Assembly (NCBI GenBank): GCA_048520025.1
Contig: DBFZTP010000077.1
Span: 1 to 24,348, forward strand
Direction: 5' to 3'
Source: Aphodousia sp048520025
Lineage (GTDB): Bacteria; Pseudomonadota; Gammaproteobacteria; Burkholderiales; Burkholderiaceae_F
DNA: 24,348 bases
This document shows, in pieces, positions 15,063 through 23,071 of this stretch. The notes beneath the pieces are model-generated. The model was given only the letters and a program-made list of their open reading frames with translations. It searched no databases and was not told where the DNA came from. How positions within the stretch are numbered: position 1 is the first letter of the stretch; each line of letters starts with the position of its first letter. Position numbers and translations under genes: made by a program.

Positions 15063-15659
15063 ATGCGTGAAAGAATTACCGCCATCATCGCTATCTTTTT
15101 ATTGCTGATTCTAATTGCAGCAAGCTATTGGTATGCGATGAAATCAACGTACGGCAATCTCAAATATCTTCCAAGTGAAGATTCCCCTAACTTTATTGCC
15201 ACGGGCGCTACGGTTGTGTCTTTTGACAACAATGGGATCGCTAAAACCAAAGTCAAGGCGCAAGATTTCCAACACTTTTCCAATGATCGTGTCACGATGG
15301 AAAAGCCCGAATACACATCCGTTTCGCCCAATGAACCGGTAACACATGCCAAGGCCGACCACGGTCAATCCGATGACGGTGGGGCAACGGTGCATTTCCA
15401 AGGCAATGTCGAAATTACTCGGGCTGCCAGCGACAATAGCGACATTACGCGTTTACAAACGCAATCATTGACCGTTGAAACGGATACCAATCATTTTGAA
15501 ACGAATGATTTTGTCCATATCACCAACGGTGAAAATACGGCAACGGCTGTGGGCATGACGCTTGATAACATGGAACGAAATATTGAATTGAAGTCTCGTG
15601 TCAAAACCATTTCCTTACCCAAAGCTGGCAATGTTGATTTGTTGCCGCATTCCAAATAA
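15063..15659 (+). CDS. lptC: LPS export ABC transporter periplasmic protein LptC
   Basis: A 198-residue protein with a short cytoplasmic N-terminus, one membrane anchor (about 7-27) and a periplasmic beta-rich domain typical of LptC. It links the LptB2FG extractor in the inner membrane to the periplasmic LptA bridge. Recognition rests on the position between kdsC and lptA, the anchor plus OstA-like domain layout (for example HAKADHG and the region near 115-160), and size. The start codon is preceded by an AT-rich stretch without an obvious ribosome binding site, so translation may depend on kdsC. Confidence 0.9.
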   Translation: MRERITAIIAIFLLLILIAASYWYAMKSTYGNLKYLPSEDSPNFIATGATVVSFDNNGIAKTKVKAQDFQHFSNDRVTMEKPEYTSVSPNEPVTHAKADHGQSDDGGATVHFQGNVEITRAASDNSDITRLQTQSLTVETDTNHFETNDFVHITNGENTATAVGMTLDNMERNIELKSRVKTISLPKAGNVDLLPHSK

Positions 15660-15668
15660 GGACGCCAA

Positions 15669-16253
15669 ATGAAAACTTTGACCATCATCGCAACCGCTTT
15701 GATTGCTCTCAGTAGCTCTGGCGCTTGGGCTGAAGCTGCCGATCGTAATAAGCCTATCGTTGTTGAATCCGACACCTTTTTAGGGGATGAATTGCGCCAA
15801 ACAGCGGTTTATTCCGGTTCCGTTACGGTTGACCAAGGTACCATGCACATGACGGGCAGCCGTCTTGAAATGAAAGAAAATGCGCAAGGCTATCGCATTG
15901 GTACTTTGACCGGTAATTTGGCAACCTTCCGACAAAAGCGTGACCCTAAGGCCAAAAATGTCGAAGAATGGATCCACGCAAAAGCACAAACGATTGTCTA
16001 TGAAGAGCGCACGGGCTTAGTGACATTGATTGGTAATGCCGAGGTTCAACGCCTAGAAAATGGCGTAATGAAAGATCGAGCCAACGGCTCCAAGATCACC
16101 TACGATACGGTGCGTTCACGTACAATTATCCAAGGTAATAAACAAGGACGAGCTTCAACGGTTATCGCACCGCGTGCGCGAGCCCAATCTTCTCAATCGA
16201 GTACGACTCGTCCCACACGACTTAATTCTGCCACGGGTCTCTCGCAGCCCTAG
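15669..16253 (+). CDS. lptA: LPS transport periplasmic protein LptA
   Basis: A 194-residue secreted protein. A signal peptide (about 1-21) ends in AWA before Glu22. The mature part is an OstA/LptA beta-jellyroll domain (about 28-160), with features such as VYSGSVTVDQGTMHM, VTLIGNAEVQ and GSKITYDTV. It forms the periplasmic bridge carrying LPS from LptC to the outer-membrane LptD. The tail from about 160 is rich in Arg, Ser and Thr and probably disordered. AAGGA overlaps the lptC stop region and precedes the ATG. lptB follows after 17 bases. Confidence 0.93.
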   Translation: MKTLTIIATALIALSSSGAWAEAADRNKPIVVESDTFLGDELRQTAVYSGSVTVDQGTMHMTGSRLEMKENAQGYRIGTLTGNLATFRQKRDPKAKNVEEWIHAKAQTIVYEERTGLVTLIGNAEVQRLENGVMKDRANGSKITYDTVRSRTIIQGNKQGRASTVIAPRARAQSSQSSTTRPTRLNSATGLSQP

Positions 16254-16270
16254 CTCAAAAGGAATTCACT

Positions 16271-17122
16271 GTGTCTGACATCAATGAAGAAAAACAGAAC
16301 GTCCAACCCGAAGAAGCTTTAGAGGGGAAAGAGACGCCGGCAATGCCTGTTGCCTCTGAGCCCGAAGCCGAGTCTGAACCCATTTACACGCTTAAAGCCA
16401 ATGGACTTAAGAAGCGTTACGGCAAGCGCTGGGTTGTTAAAGACGTCTCGTTAGCGGTTCGCAGTGGCGAAGTGGTTGGCCTTTTAGGTCCTAACGGTGC
16501 TGGGAAAACCACCACGTTTAACATGGTGGTAGGGTTGGTTGTTGCCGATGGTGGCACCATTGAGTTAAATGGTCAATCGATCGCTCACTTGCCGATTTAT
16601 CTTCGTTCCCGTTTGGGCGTGTCTTATCTTCCGCAAGAAGCTTCCGTTTTCCGTCGCATGACGGTTGAAGAAAACGTGAAAGCGATTTTGGAATTGCAAC
16701 GAGATGAAAACGGTAAGCCCTACACGCCGGCTGTTATCGAAGAAAAACTCGATAGCCTGCTCGATGAACTTCAAATTACGCGTTTACGCACCAACAACGC
16801 TTCGAGCTTATCCGGTGGCGAACGTCGTCGTACGGAAATTGCGCGCGCATTGGCAGCAGAGCCGAAATTCATCTTGCTTGATGAACCCTTTGCCGGTGTT
16901 GATCCGATTGCTGTGATCGAAATTCAACGCATTATTCGATTCCTCAAAGACCGAGGCATCGGTGTGCTAATTACGGACCACAATGTCCGTGAAACGTTGG
17001 GGATTTGCGACCATGCCTACATCATCAGCGATGGCGGTGTATTAGCTAGCGGTCACCCCAATGATATCGTTCAAAATGAAGATGTTCGCCGAGTTTACTT
17101 GGGCGAAGCCTTCAGGATGTAA
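16271..17122 (+). CDS. lptB: LPS export ABC transporter ATP-binding protein LptB
   Basis: A 283-residue cytoplasmic ATPase that powers LPS extraction by LptB2FG. Walker A GPNGAGKTT at 73-81, signature LSGGE at 180-184, Walker B ILLDEP at 201-206 and the switch His237 are intact, and PFAGVDP is the LptB-type continuation. It is about 40 residues longer than the usual LptB because of an N-terminal extension (1-38) rich in Glu, Pro and Ala. The GTG start is supported by AAAAGGA about six bases upstream; a shorter version would need a start inside the extension without such a site. LptF and LptG are not in the window. The ptsN start lies three bases after the stop. Confidence 0.95.
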   Translation: MSDINEEKQNVQPEEALEGKETPAMPVASEPEAESEPIYTLKANGLKKRYGKRWVVKDVSLAVRSGEVVGLLGPNGAGKTTTFNMVVGLVVADGGTIELNGQSIAHLPIYLRSRLGVSYLPQEASVFRRMTVEENVKAILELQRDENGKPYTPAVIEEKLDSLLDELQITRLRTNNASSLSGGERRRTEIARALAAEPKFILLDEPFAGVDPIAVIEIQRIIRFLKDRGIGVLITDHNVRETLGICDHAYIISDGGVLASGHPNDIVQNEDVRRVYLGEAFRM

Positions 17123-17125
17123 GTT

Positions 17126-17767
17126 GTGAATCAAATTTTCCCGTTATTGCCGAGCTCAAATGTCATCTTTTTGAGTTCCATGCATCACCGAACCAAAAAG
17201 CGTGTGTTTGAAGAAGCCAGTTTGGTTTTTCAAATGTATGGGGTCCCTCATACGCAAGTTTTTGAGGCGCTTTTTGCTCGTGAACGTCTTGGTAATAACG
17301 CCTTGGGAGCGGGTGTAGCCCTGCCCCACTGTCGCCTCAAAGGCATTGAACGTCCGTTGATTACGATTGTGGTTTTACCGCGTCCTATCAACATTGATCC
17401 GACTCCACCCGATACGAAACCCGTTGATATTTTCTTCTTCCTCGTTGTGCCTGATGTCGACGACGATGAAGCCTACTTGCCACTTCTGCGTGAGTGCATT
17501 GCGATGCTAGAAAATCGCAAGATTTGCGACGCCATCCGCAATGCTGAAAATGCAGTTGAAGTCTGTGCCGCAGTCATGAATTGGACACCGCCCTCTGCTC
17601 TCATTATTGAAACGCAGGATGATGCTTTGGCCAAAGAATGGGAAGAACTCAACGAGGAAGTGGAAAAGGTTGAGCAAGCTCAGGAAGAGCTTTTCGAAAA
17701 CCACGAACTGGAAGAACCCCCAGCCGTTGTTGCCGTTGAAACCGATCCGGATATCAACCGCAATTAA
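17126..17767 (+). CDS. ptsN: PTS IIA-like nitrogen-regulatory protein PtsN with acidic tail
   Basis: A PTS EIIA-Ntr domain (about 1-155) with the phosphorylated histidine probably His68 in GVALPHCRL. PtsN is the end acceptor of the nitrogen phosphotransferase relay and regulates potassium transport, metabolism and stress responses by binding partners. It is 213 residues, about 55 longer than usual; the extra C-terminus (about 160-213) is dominated by Glu and likely helical then disordered. GTG start, three bases after lptB, with CAGGA upstream. The genes rpoN and hpf, usually before ptsN, and hprK, often after it in betaproteobacteria, are missing here. Its partners EI-Ntr and NPr are not in the window. 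Confidence 0.92.
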   Translation: MNQIFPLLPSSNVIFLSSMHHRTKKRVFEEASLVFQMYGVPHTQVFEALFARERLGNNALGAGVALPHCRLKGIERPLITIVVLPRPINIDPTPPDTKPVDIFFFLVVPDVDDDEAYLPLLRECIAMLENRKICDAIRNAENAVEVCAAVMNWTPPSALIIETQDDALAKEWEELNEEVEKVEQAQEELFENHELEEPPAVVAVETDPDINRN

Positions 17768-17793
17768 TCCATTCTTTGCAATTGGAGACTATC

Positions 17794-18693
17794 TTGAAAA
17801 AACTGATCATTGTCACAGGACTTTCTGGTTCAGGGAAATCGGTGGCGATTCGACAACTCGAAGACTCCGGTTACTACTGCATTGATAATTTACCCCTACC
17901 TTATTTAGTTCAAGTCGCTCAAGACTTGGGAAAATCGCAAGACTGTGTCGCTTTTGCAGTGGACGCTCGCTCTCACGTGATTGATAAGGATCAACCCAAG
18001 CAAATCATTCACGAACTCAAGGAAAATGGCTGGGATGTTCGAGTTCTCTTTTTAACGGCAAGCACGCCGGAGCTCGTGCAACGCTTCTCTGAAACGCGTC
18101 GTCGCCACCCGCTCACGCTTCGTTTATTAAAAGACGACCCCAACATTTCTTTGAATCAAGTCATCGCCGCTGAACGTGAGTTATTAGAGCCATTTACGCT
18201 TTTTGCCAACGTTCTTGATACCACGAACTTGCAAAGCAATACGTTGAGAACTTGGGTGAAGAATTTCGCTGATGCCCCTCAAGCCGATTTAACGCTGACG
18301 TTTGAGTCTTTCGGTTACAAGCACGGAATTCCCATTGCGGCGGATTTGGTTTTTGACGTTCGCAATCTCCCCAATCCTTACTACGATCCGGCCTTGCGCC
18401 CCTTTACCGGACGCGATGAACCGATTATCGAATTCATGAATAATCAACCCATGGCCGTAGAGATGGTCGATGACATTGCCAACTTCATCAATAAGTGGCT
18501 ACCTAGCTACATGGCAACCAATCGCCAATACCTCACCATTGCAATCGGTTGCACAGGCGGTCAGCACCGCTCGGTTTATGTGGCCGAGCAACTTGCTAAA
18601 CGCTTTACACAAACGTTTAGCTCCGTTGGCGTTCGTCATCGCATTATTGGTCAAACGAAAGCGCCAACAAAGGGTATGACCCAAGCGGCTTAA
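17794..18693 (+). CDS. rapZ: RNase adapter protein RapZ / nucleotide-binding YvcJ family
   Basis: A 299-residue P-loop protein with Walker A GLSGSGKS at 9-16, the family stretch YYCIDNLP, and the conserved C-terminal GCTGGQHRSVYVAEQL. In E. coli RapZ guides RNase E to the sRNA GlmZ and controls amino-sugar synthesis; those sRNAs are enterobacterial, so the target here is unknown. The TTG at 17794 was chosen because GGAG lies six bases upstream and the protein then starts MKKLIIVTGLSGSGKS, as the family does; a TTG at 17776 is in frame but precedes that site. It follows ptsN by 26 bases and converges on mutY, with the two stop codons overlapping. Confidence 0.95.
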   Translation: MKKLIIVTGLSGSGKSVAIRQLEDSGYYCIDNLPLPYLVQVAQDLGKSQDCVAFAVDARSHVIDKDQPKQIIHELKENGWDVRVLFLTASTPELVQRFSETRRRHPLTLRLLKDDPNISLNQVIAAERELLEPFTLFANVLDTTNLQSNTLRTWVKNFADAPQADLTLTFESFGYKHGIPIAADLVFDVRNLPNPYYDPALRPFTGRDEPIIEFMNNQPMAVEMVDDIANFINKWLPSYMATNRQYLTIAIGCTGGQHRSVYVAEQLAKRFTQTFSSVGVRHRIIGQTKAPTKGMTQAA

Positions 18694-19721
18694 AAATTTA
18701 AAAAGCGCTTTAACAAGGTCTCAATCGGTGCGGGCAACCCCACTGTAGAGACCTTTTCTATTTCAAGCCAAGTCCCATTCTCGACAATGGCCTCTGTATT
18801 TCTGACGTGAACGGCGATTGGTTCAATAAAGAGACGGTAATGAGAGAAATCGTGAGTCACGGTCTCCATACGTTGCCAATTCCGAATATTAAAAGCAGTC
18901 TCCTGAAGATAATGTTCAATTGCATCATCGTTTAACTGACCATCAACTTCCGGCAGACTGTGTAAGCCTTGCCAAACCCCTTTTGCTGTTCGTTTGACTA
19001 ACAACACCGCGTCATCGTGCCAGAAAAGAAAGAACGTTCTGTGCTTTTCGGGTCGCTCACGCTTAGGCTTTGCCACAGGAAGCGTTTTCTCAATGCCTTG
19101 TTGACGAGCCAAACAACTCTCTTGGAAAGGGCACTCCTCGCACTTAGGCGTTCGAGTGCAGACCGTGGCTCCCAAGTCCATTAAACCTTGCGTGTAGCTC
19201 TCGATATCGTTATCGGGTAAAAGAGATTGCGCCAATGCCCAAATCTGCTTCTCTACCGCAGCGGTCATGGGTTGAGTAATCGCAAAATTTCTAGATAAAA
19301 CACGTTTGACGTTGCCATCCAAAATCGCCTCTTTTGCACCAAAACTAAAGGCGGTAACAGCGGCTGCCGTGCTTTTGCCTATGCCTGGCAACGCCTCCCA
19401 TTCTTCTCGCTTTTGGGGAAAGACGCCACCGTATGTTTCTACAATCGTTTTGGCGGCTTTATGTAAGTTTCTTGCCCGAGTGTAGTAACCGAGTCCCGCC
19501 CAATAACGCATCACCTCGTCTTCGTTAGCCGAAGCAAGGTCTGTCACCGTTGGGAATCGCTCCATAAAACGGTGGTAATAGTCGATCACCGTGACCACTT
19601 GCGTTTGTTGCAACATCACTTCGGAAATCCAACGGGCATAAGGTTCACTTACTTGCCACGGAAGCCCATGGCGACCGTAAACCTTCTGCCATTGGATTAA
19701 TTGTTGGGAAAATTGAGACAT
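18690..19721 (-). CDS. mutY: A/G-specific adenine DNA glycosylase
   Basis: Removes adenine mispaired with 8-oxoguanine in base-excision repair. At 343 residues it has the helix-hairpin-helix LPGIGKST (111-118), the catalytic Glu34 in SEVMLQQTQ, Asp135 in LDGNVKRV, and a C-terminal NUDIX-like domain (about 225-343) with the FSH loop in DFSHYRL that senses 8-oxoG. The iron-sulfur cysteines are 188, 194, 197 and 203, spaced X5-X2-X5, whereas E. coli MutY and Nth have X6-X2-X5. I rechecked this on the DNA. There is no strong ribosome binding site. Its start is 75 bases from the divergent TPR gene, and its stop overlaps that of rapZ. Confidence 0.96.
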   Translation of the reverse strand: MSQFSQQLIQWQKVYGRHGLPWQVSEPYARWISEVMLQQTQVVTVIDYYHRFMERFPTVTDLASANEDEVMRYWAGLGYYTRARNLHKAAKTIVETYGGVFPQKREEWEALPGIGKSTAAAVTAFSFGAKEAILDGNVKRVLSRNFAITQPMTAAVEKQIWALAQSLLPDNDIESYTQGLMDLGATVCTRTPKCEECPFQESCLARQQGIEKTLPVAKPKRERPEKHRTFFLFWHDDAVLLVKRTAKGVWQGLHSLPEVDGQLNDDAIEHYLQETAFNIRNWQRMETVTHDFSHYRLFIEPIAVHVRNTEAIVENGTWLEIEKVSTVGLPAPIETLLKRFLNF

Positions 19722-19796
19722 TTTTCGTAACCGTTATTAGACATTGTGATTGTATTCAAAATCACGGAGACTCAGTACAATTGGAGAATTCGAAAT

Positions 19797-21545
19797 GTGA
19801 CAAAGATTATGCGTGTTTTTTCAAGACCCTTCTCCTTTCTGAGTGCTCTTCTATTAGCGGGCTGTTTTACTATAGGCTCGGCCGTGGCCGCTCCTATTGC
19901 AGAAAAAGACTTACCGAAAAATGTCTTAACCGGTGAAACGCTTTTCCAAATTATGGCTAGCGAAATTGCCTTGCAACGCAATGATCCGTCGACAGCGTAC
20001 CAAACCTACATGGAAGTCGCCCGAAAAACGAAAGACCCTCGCATTGCGCAGCGCGCCTTTCAGATTGCCGATGCTGCACACGCCTTTCATGAAGCCAAAC
20101 TCGCAAGCGACCTTTGGGTCAGTTTCTCCCCTAAGGGCTATGAAGACGCAAATTTTTCAGCTCTTTTGGCACGTCTGAGAACGGGCGATTTGAGCAACAA
20201 AAACAAAAATGACGCTCTTAATTGGTTAAAAAAGGAAAAAGACCGCAAAGTTCGTTTAACTAAATTTGAAGGGATTGCATTGCAAGCAGAGTTAGGGACG
20301 ACAGACTCTAAAAAAGTTCTTGACTTTATCCTACCGTTGGCTGCCACTTGCGAAAATCGTGGCCAAGCCGCCTTATCACTCAGTAAGCTCTACCGACGAT
20401 TGGGAGATAAAAAGCAAAGTCTTCATTTTGCCAAGATTGCGCAGCAAGACCTCCCCGATAGTGCTTCTGCCGTATTGGAATACGCCGATGCGCTCATAGC
20501 CGACAATGCCGCCCAAGCGGTGAAACTTTTAGAGCGCTTTACTCAAAAGCACCCCGACAACATGGATGTGCATTTGGGATTAGCGAAAGCCTACGCACGC
20601 ACGAAAAACGTTGACGGTGTCAAAAAAGAATTACCCCTTTTAGAACCCTACTCAAAACGTTCTGCTGCGCTTAGTTTTAGTTTGGCTTCGATTTCGGATG
20701 CCGTGGCGCTGGATGCTCAAACCAAGCGTTACTTATTAACGTTTGAACGTTTAGCAACCGAGCATTCCGTGATGGCTGAAAGATTACCTCAAGCCTATTT
20801 TTCGCTGGGGTTGCTAAATCTTCGCCAAAAAGAATACAGCTCGGCCGTCGATTGGTTTAAAAAAGTTCCCTCCAATGATGAGTTTTATGTCAGAGCCCGT
20901 ATGCTTCAAGCACGTGCGCTTGAGCAAAGTGGGAAGGTTGACGATGCCCTTGATGTATTAGAGAACACCAAGGCTTCAAAAAACGCCAAAGCCGAACTTT
21001 TGCAAGCGCAGGCTCACATCTACCACAAGCAAAAGGACTTCAAAAAAGCCTACAAAAAGCTTAAAGAGTCGCTTGCTTTACTGCCGGAGAATCCCGAGCT
21101 TTTATCCCAAGCAGCCTACATGGCAACCGAACTCAAGCGAAACGATGAAGCCGAAGAGCTTTTGCGTAAAGCCATTAAAAATTCACCCAAACGAGCGGAC
21201 TTCTTTAATTCGCTCGGTTATTTGTTGATTGATAAAAAAGGTGGTCTTGAAGAGGCGGGCGAATTATTAAAACAAGCCATCGAAATGGAGCCTGAAAACA
21301 TTGCCATTCAAGACTCGATCGGTTGGTATTACTTTAAAGTTCAAAATTACGAGTCTGCGAAGCTTTACCTTGAAAAGGCCGCTACCGGCAGTCAAGATGA
21401 AGAAATCTTGATGCATTTAGGCGAGCTCTACCACGCCACGGGTGATGTTAAAAAGCTCCAAGAAGTGATTAGCAAACTCAAACAACAAAAAGAGTTGGAA
21501 CCTGCTACCAAGCGCTTTTTAAAACAATTTGATACTCGTCATTGA
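19797..21545 (+). CDS. Tetratricopeptide-repeat lipoprotein upstream of lolB
   Basis: A 582-residue exported TPR protein. The N-terminus has basic residues, a hydrophobic segment and LLLAGC, a good lipobox with Cys23; a signal peptidase I site at AVAA just after is the alternative. The mature part consists of helical repeats, clearest from about 370 to 580 (units such as KDFKKAYKKLKESLALLPEN, NDEAEELLRKAIKNSPK and EEAGELLKQAIEMEPEN). Such proteins are scaffolds; a comparable gene precedes lolB in many betaproteobacteria, from memory. The GTG at 19797 has GGAG ten bases upstream; the ATG at 19809 and an ATT-rich upstream extension to 19746 are less supported. Its stop codon overlaps the ribosome binding site of lolB. 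Confidence 0.87.
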   Translation: MTKIMRVFSRPFSFLSALLLAGCFTIGSAVAAPIAEKDLPKNVLTGETLFQIMASEIALQRNDPSTAYQTYMEVARKTKDPRIAQRAFQIADAAHAFHEAKLASDLWVSFSPKGYEDANFSALLARLRTGDLSNKNKNDALNWLKKEKDRKVRLTKFEGIALQAELGTTDSKKVLDFILPLAATCENRGQAALSLSKLYRRLGDKKQSLHFAKIAQQDLPDSASAVLEYADALIADNAAQAVKLLERFTQKHPDNMDVHLGLAKAYARTKNVDGVKKELPLLEPYSKRSAALSFSLASISDAVALDAQTKRYLLTFERLATEHSVMAERLPQAYFSLGLLNLRQKEYSSAVDWFKKVPSNDEFYVRARMLQARALEQSGKVDDALDVLENTKASKNAKAELLQAQAHIYHKQKDFKKAYKKLKESLALLPENPELLSQAAYMATELKRNDEAEELLRKAIKNSPKRADFFNSLGYLLIDKKGGLEEAGELLKQAIEMEPENIAIQDSIGWYYFKVQNYESAKLYLEKAATGSQDEEILMHLGELYHATGDVKKLQEVISKLKQQKELEPATKRFLKQFDTRH

Positions 21546-21556
21546 GGAGTTTGATC

Positions 21557-22135
21557 GTGAAAATCAATCGTCTCTTACTGTTGTGTGTCTGCCCGCTTTT
21601 GATTTTGACGGGCTGTATGAGCCTTCCCTCAAAAGCACCGTTAAATACCTGGCAAGGACGTTTTTCTGTCACCGTTAAGGATGTTCAAGGCAACCATAAC
21701 GAAAGAGGTCGGTTCGAGTTTTTGGTCTTTCCCGATGAAGAAACCGTTTTAGACCTCAAGTCTCCCATTGGCGGCACGATTGCTCGTATTGAAAAAAATA
21801 AGGATGTTGCTCGCATGCAAGCGCTTGGTCATGAAACGATTCAGGCTAAAGACGTCAACACCCTTATGACACAAACGCTTGGCTTTACGGTCCCTGTTGA
21901 GGGTTTGGTTTATTGGATTAACGGTGAGCCCGACCCAAGAAGCGCCTTCATCGTCACGCCCGAGCAAGCCCCCATTAATCGCATCGAACAAGATGGTTGG
22001 CAAATTGATGTGTTAGCCCGAAATGAGATGCAACAACCGACTCGCTTGCGATTAACCCGACCTGCCAGTGCAACCGAGCCCGGCATTGTCATTACGTTAC
22101 TCATCCAAGGAGTCATTGCTCATGACAGAAAATAA
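21557..22135 (+). CDS. lolB: Outer membrane lipoprotein LolB
   Basis: A 192-residue lipoprotein with lipobox LTGC, Cys20, that accepts lipoproteins from the periplasmic carrier LolA and inserts them in the outer membrane. The mature domain shows the LolB pattern: NTWQGRFSVTV near the start, ERGRFEFLVF, LDLKSPIGGTIARIE, and GLVYWINGEPDP. The GTG at 21557 has GAGGAG seven bases upstream, overlapping the TPR gene stop; an in-frame TTG at 21542 precedes that site and is disfavoured. The end overlaps ispE by 14 bases. Clients predicted in this window include the lipoprotein at 5120-5635 and the TPR protein. Confidence 0.93.
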   Translation: MKINRLLLLCVCPLLILTGCMSLPSKAPLNTWQGRFSVTVKDVQGNHNERGRFEFLVFPDEETVLDLKSPIGGTIARIEKNKDVARMQALGHETIQAKDVNTLMTQTLGFTVPVEGLVYWINGEPDPRSAFIVTPEQAPINRIEQDGWQIDVLARNEMQQPTRLRLTRPASATEPGIVITLLIQGVIAHDRK

Positions 22136-22976
22136 ACTTTCACTTCTGGCTCCGGCCAAATTGAATCTTTTCTTGCATGTGACAGGACGACTTCCGAACG
22201 GTTACCACACTTTGCAATCGCTCTTTGTTTTAATTGGTTTGTATGACGAGATTGAACTAAAAGTTCGTCAAGACGGAGAAATTATTCGTACAGGAGATGT
22301 GATCGGCGCTCCCGAGAAAGATTTATGTGTCAGGGCCGCTCAATTATTAAAGAGTCGCACCGGCTGTCCCTTGGGCGTAGAAATTTGCGTTAAAAAAACG
22401 ATTCCTGCCGGCGCCGGTATGGGCGGAGGTTCGTCTGATGCGGCCACGACCTTGATGGGGCTAAATTATTTATGGAATTTACATCTTCATCGCCAAGAGC
22501 TCATCGAGATGGCGCCCAAACTTGGAGCAGATGTGCCATTTTTCCTTCTAGGAACAAATGCTTGGGTTGAGGGTATCGGAGAGAAATTAACGCCGATTGA
22601 TGTCCCTGAAACCTCCTTTGCCGTCATTTGGCCTGGAGTTCATCAAGGCACACCTGAAATTTTTTCGCATAAAGACTTGACAAGGGATACGAAATACGTC
22701 AAAATACCGAACTTCGAGAGTGACCTCACTGAGGAAACCCTCCGAAATCTGGGGCATAACGATCTAGAACCGATCGTTAAAAAGGTCAACCCCGAAGTTG
22801 CTAGATTACTAGATAACTTTCAGAGATTTCGTTTAACAGGTTCGGGTTCTGCAGCGTTTGCGCTGATGACAGAAATCGAAGCTGAGGGAGTTTTTAAAGA
22901 CCTTCCGGAAAACTGGCAACATTTTTTCGTAAAAAGTCTTAAAATACACCCGGTATCGTCAGCATTACCATGCTGA
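22122..22976 (+). CDS. ispE: 4-diphosphocytidyl-2-C-methyl-D-erythritol kinase
   Basis: A 284-residue GHMP kinase that phosphorylates CDP-methylerythritol in the MEP isoprenoid pathway (E. coli IspE has 283 residues). PAKLNLFLHV at the N-terminus has the substrate Lys13; the ATP-binding loop is PAGAGMGGGSSDA at 95-107; Asp137 in LGADVPFF is the catalytic base; the C-terminal GSGSAAFAL loop is present. The ATG at 22122 follows AAGGAG, within the end of lolB. The stop codon lies inside a 7-bp hairpin, and tRNA-Gln begins 12 bases later, so the tRNA is probably made from the same transcript. Confidence 0.96.
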   Translation: MTENKLSLLAPAKLNLFLHVTGRLPNGYHTLQSLFVLIGLYDEIELKVRQDGEIIRTGDVIGAPEKDLCVRAAQLLKSRTGCPLGVEICVKKTIPAGAGMGGGSSDAATTLMGLNYLWNLHLHRQELIEMAPKLGADVPFFLLGTNAWVEGIGEKLTPIDVPETSFAVIWPGVHQGTPEIFSHKDLTRDTKYVKIPNFESDLTEETLRNLGHNDLEPIVKKVNPEVARLLDNFQRFRLTGSGSAAFALMTEIEAEGVFKDLPENWQHFFVKSLKIHPVSSALPC

Positions 22977-22977
22977 C
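22958..22977 (+). promoter_or_regulatory. Hairpin spanning the ispE stop codon
   Basis: GTCAGCA (22958-22964) and TGCTGAC (22971-22977) form a perfect 7-bp stem with a six-base loop, covering the TGA of ispE and ending 11 bases before the tRNA. No T-run follows. It may mark a processing site between mRNA and tRNA; this is inference. Confidence 0.5.
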
Positions 22978-22988
22978 CCAGAATTTGT

Positions 22989-23066
22989 AGGGGTGTCGCC
23001 AAGCTGGCCTAAGGCACCGGATTTTGATTCCGGCATTCGAAGGTTCGAATCCTTCCACCCCTGCCA
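22989..23066 (+). tRNA. tRNA-Gln (anticodon UUG)
   Basis: All four arms fold: acceptor AGGGGTG with CACCCCT, D stem GCC/GGC, anticodon stem CCGGA/TCCGG around the loop TTTTGAT (anticodon TTG, reads CAA and CAG), and T arm GAAGG-TTCGAAT-CCTTC. The discriminator is G and CCA is encoded, giving 78 bases. The first pair is A1-U72 rather than the U1-A72 of E. coli tRNA-Gln. It sits between ispE and prs, as in many betaproteobacteria. Confidence 0.97.
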
Positions 23067-23071
23067 ACTTT

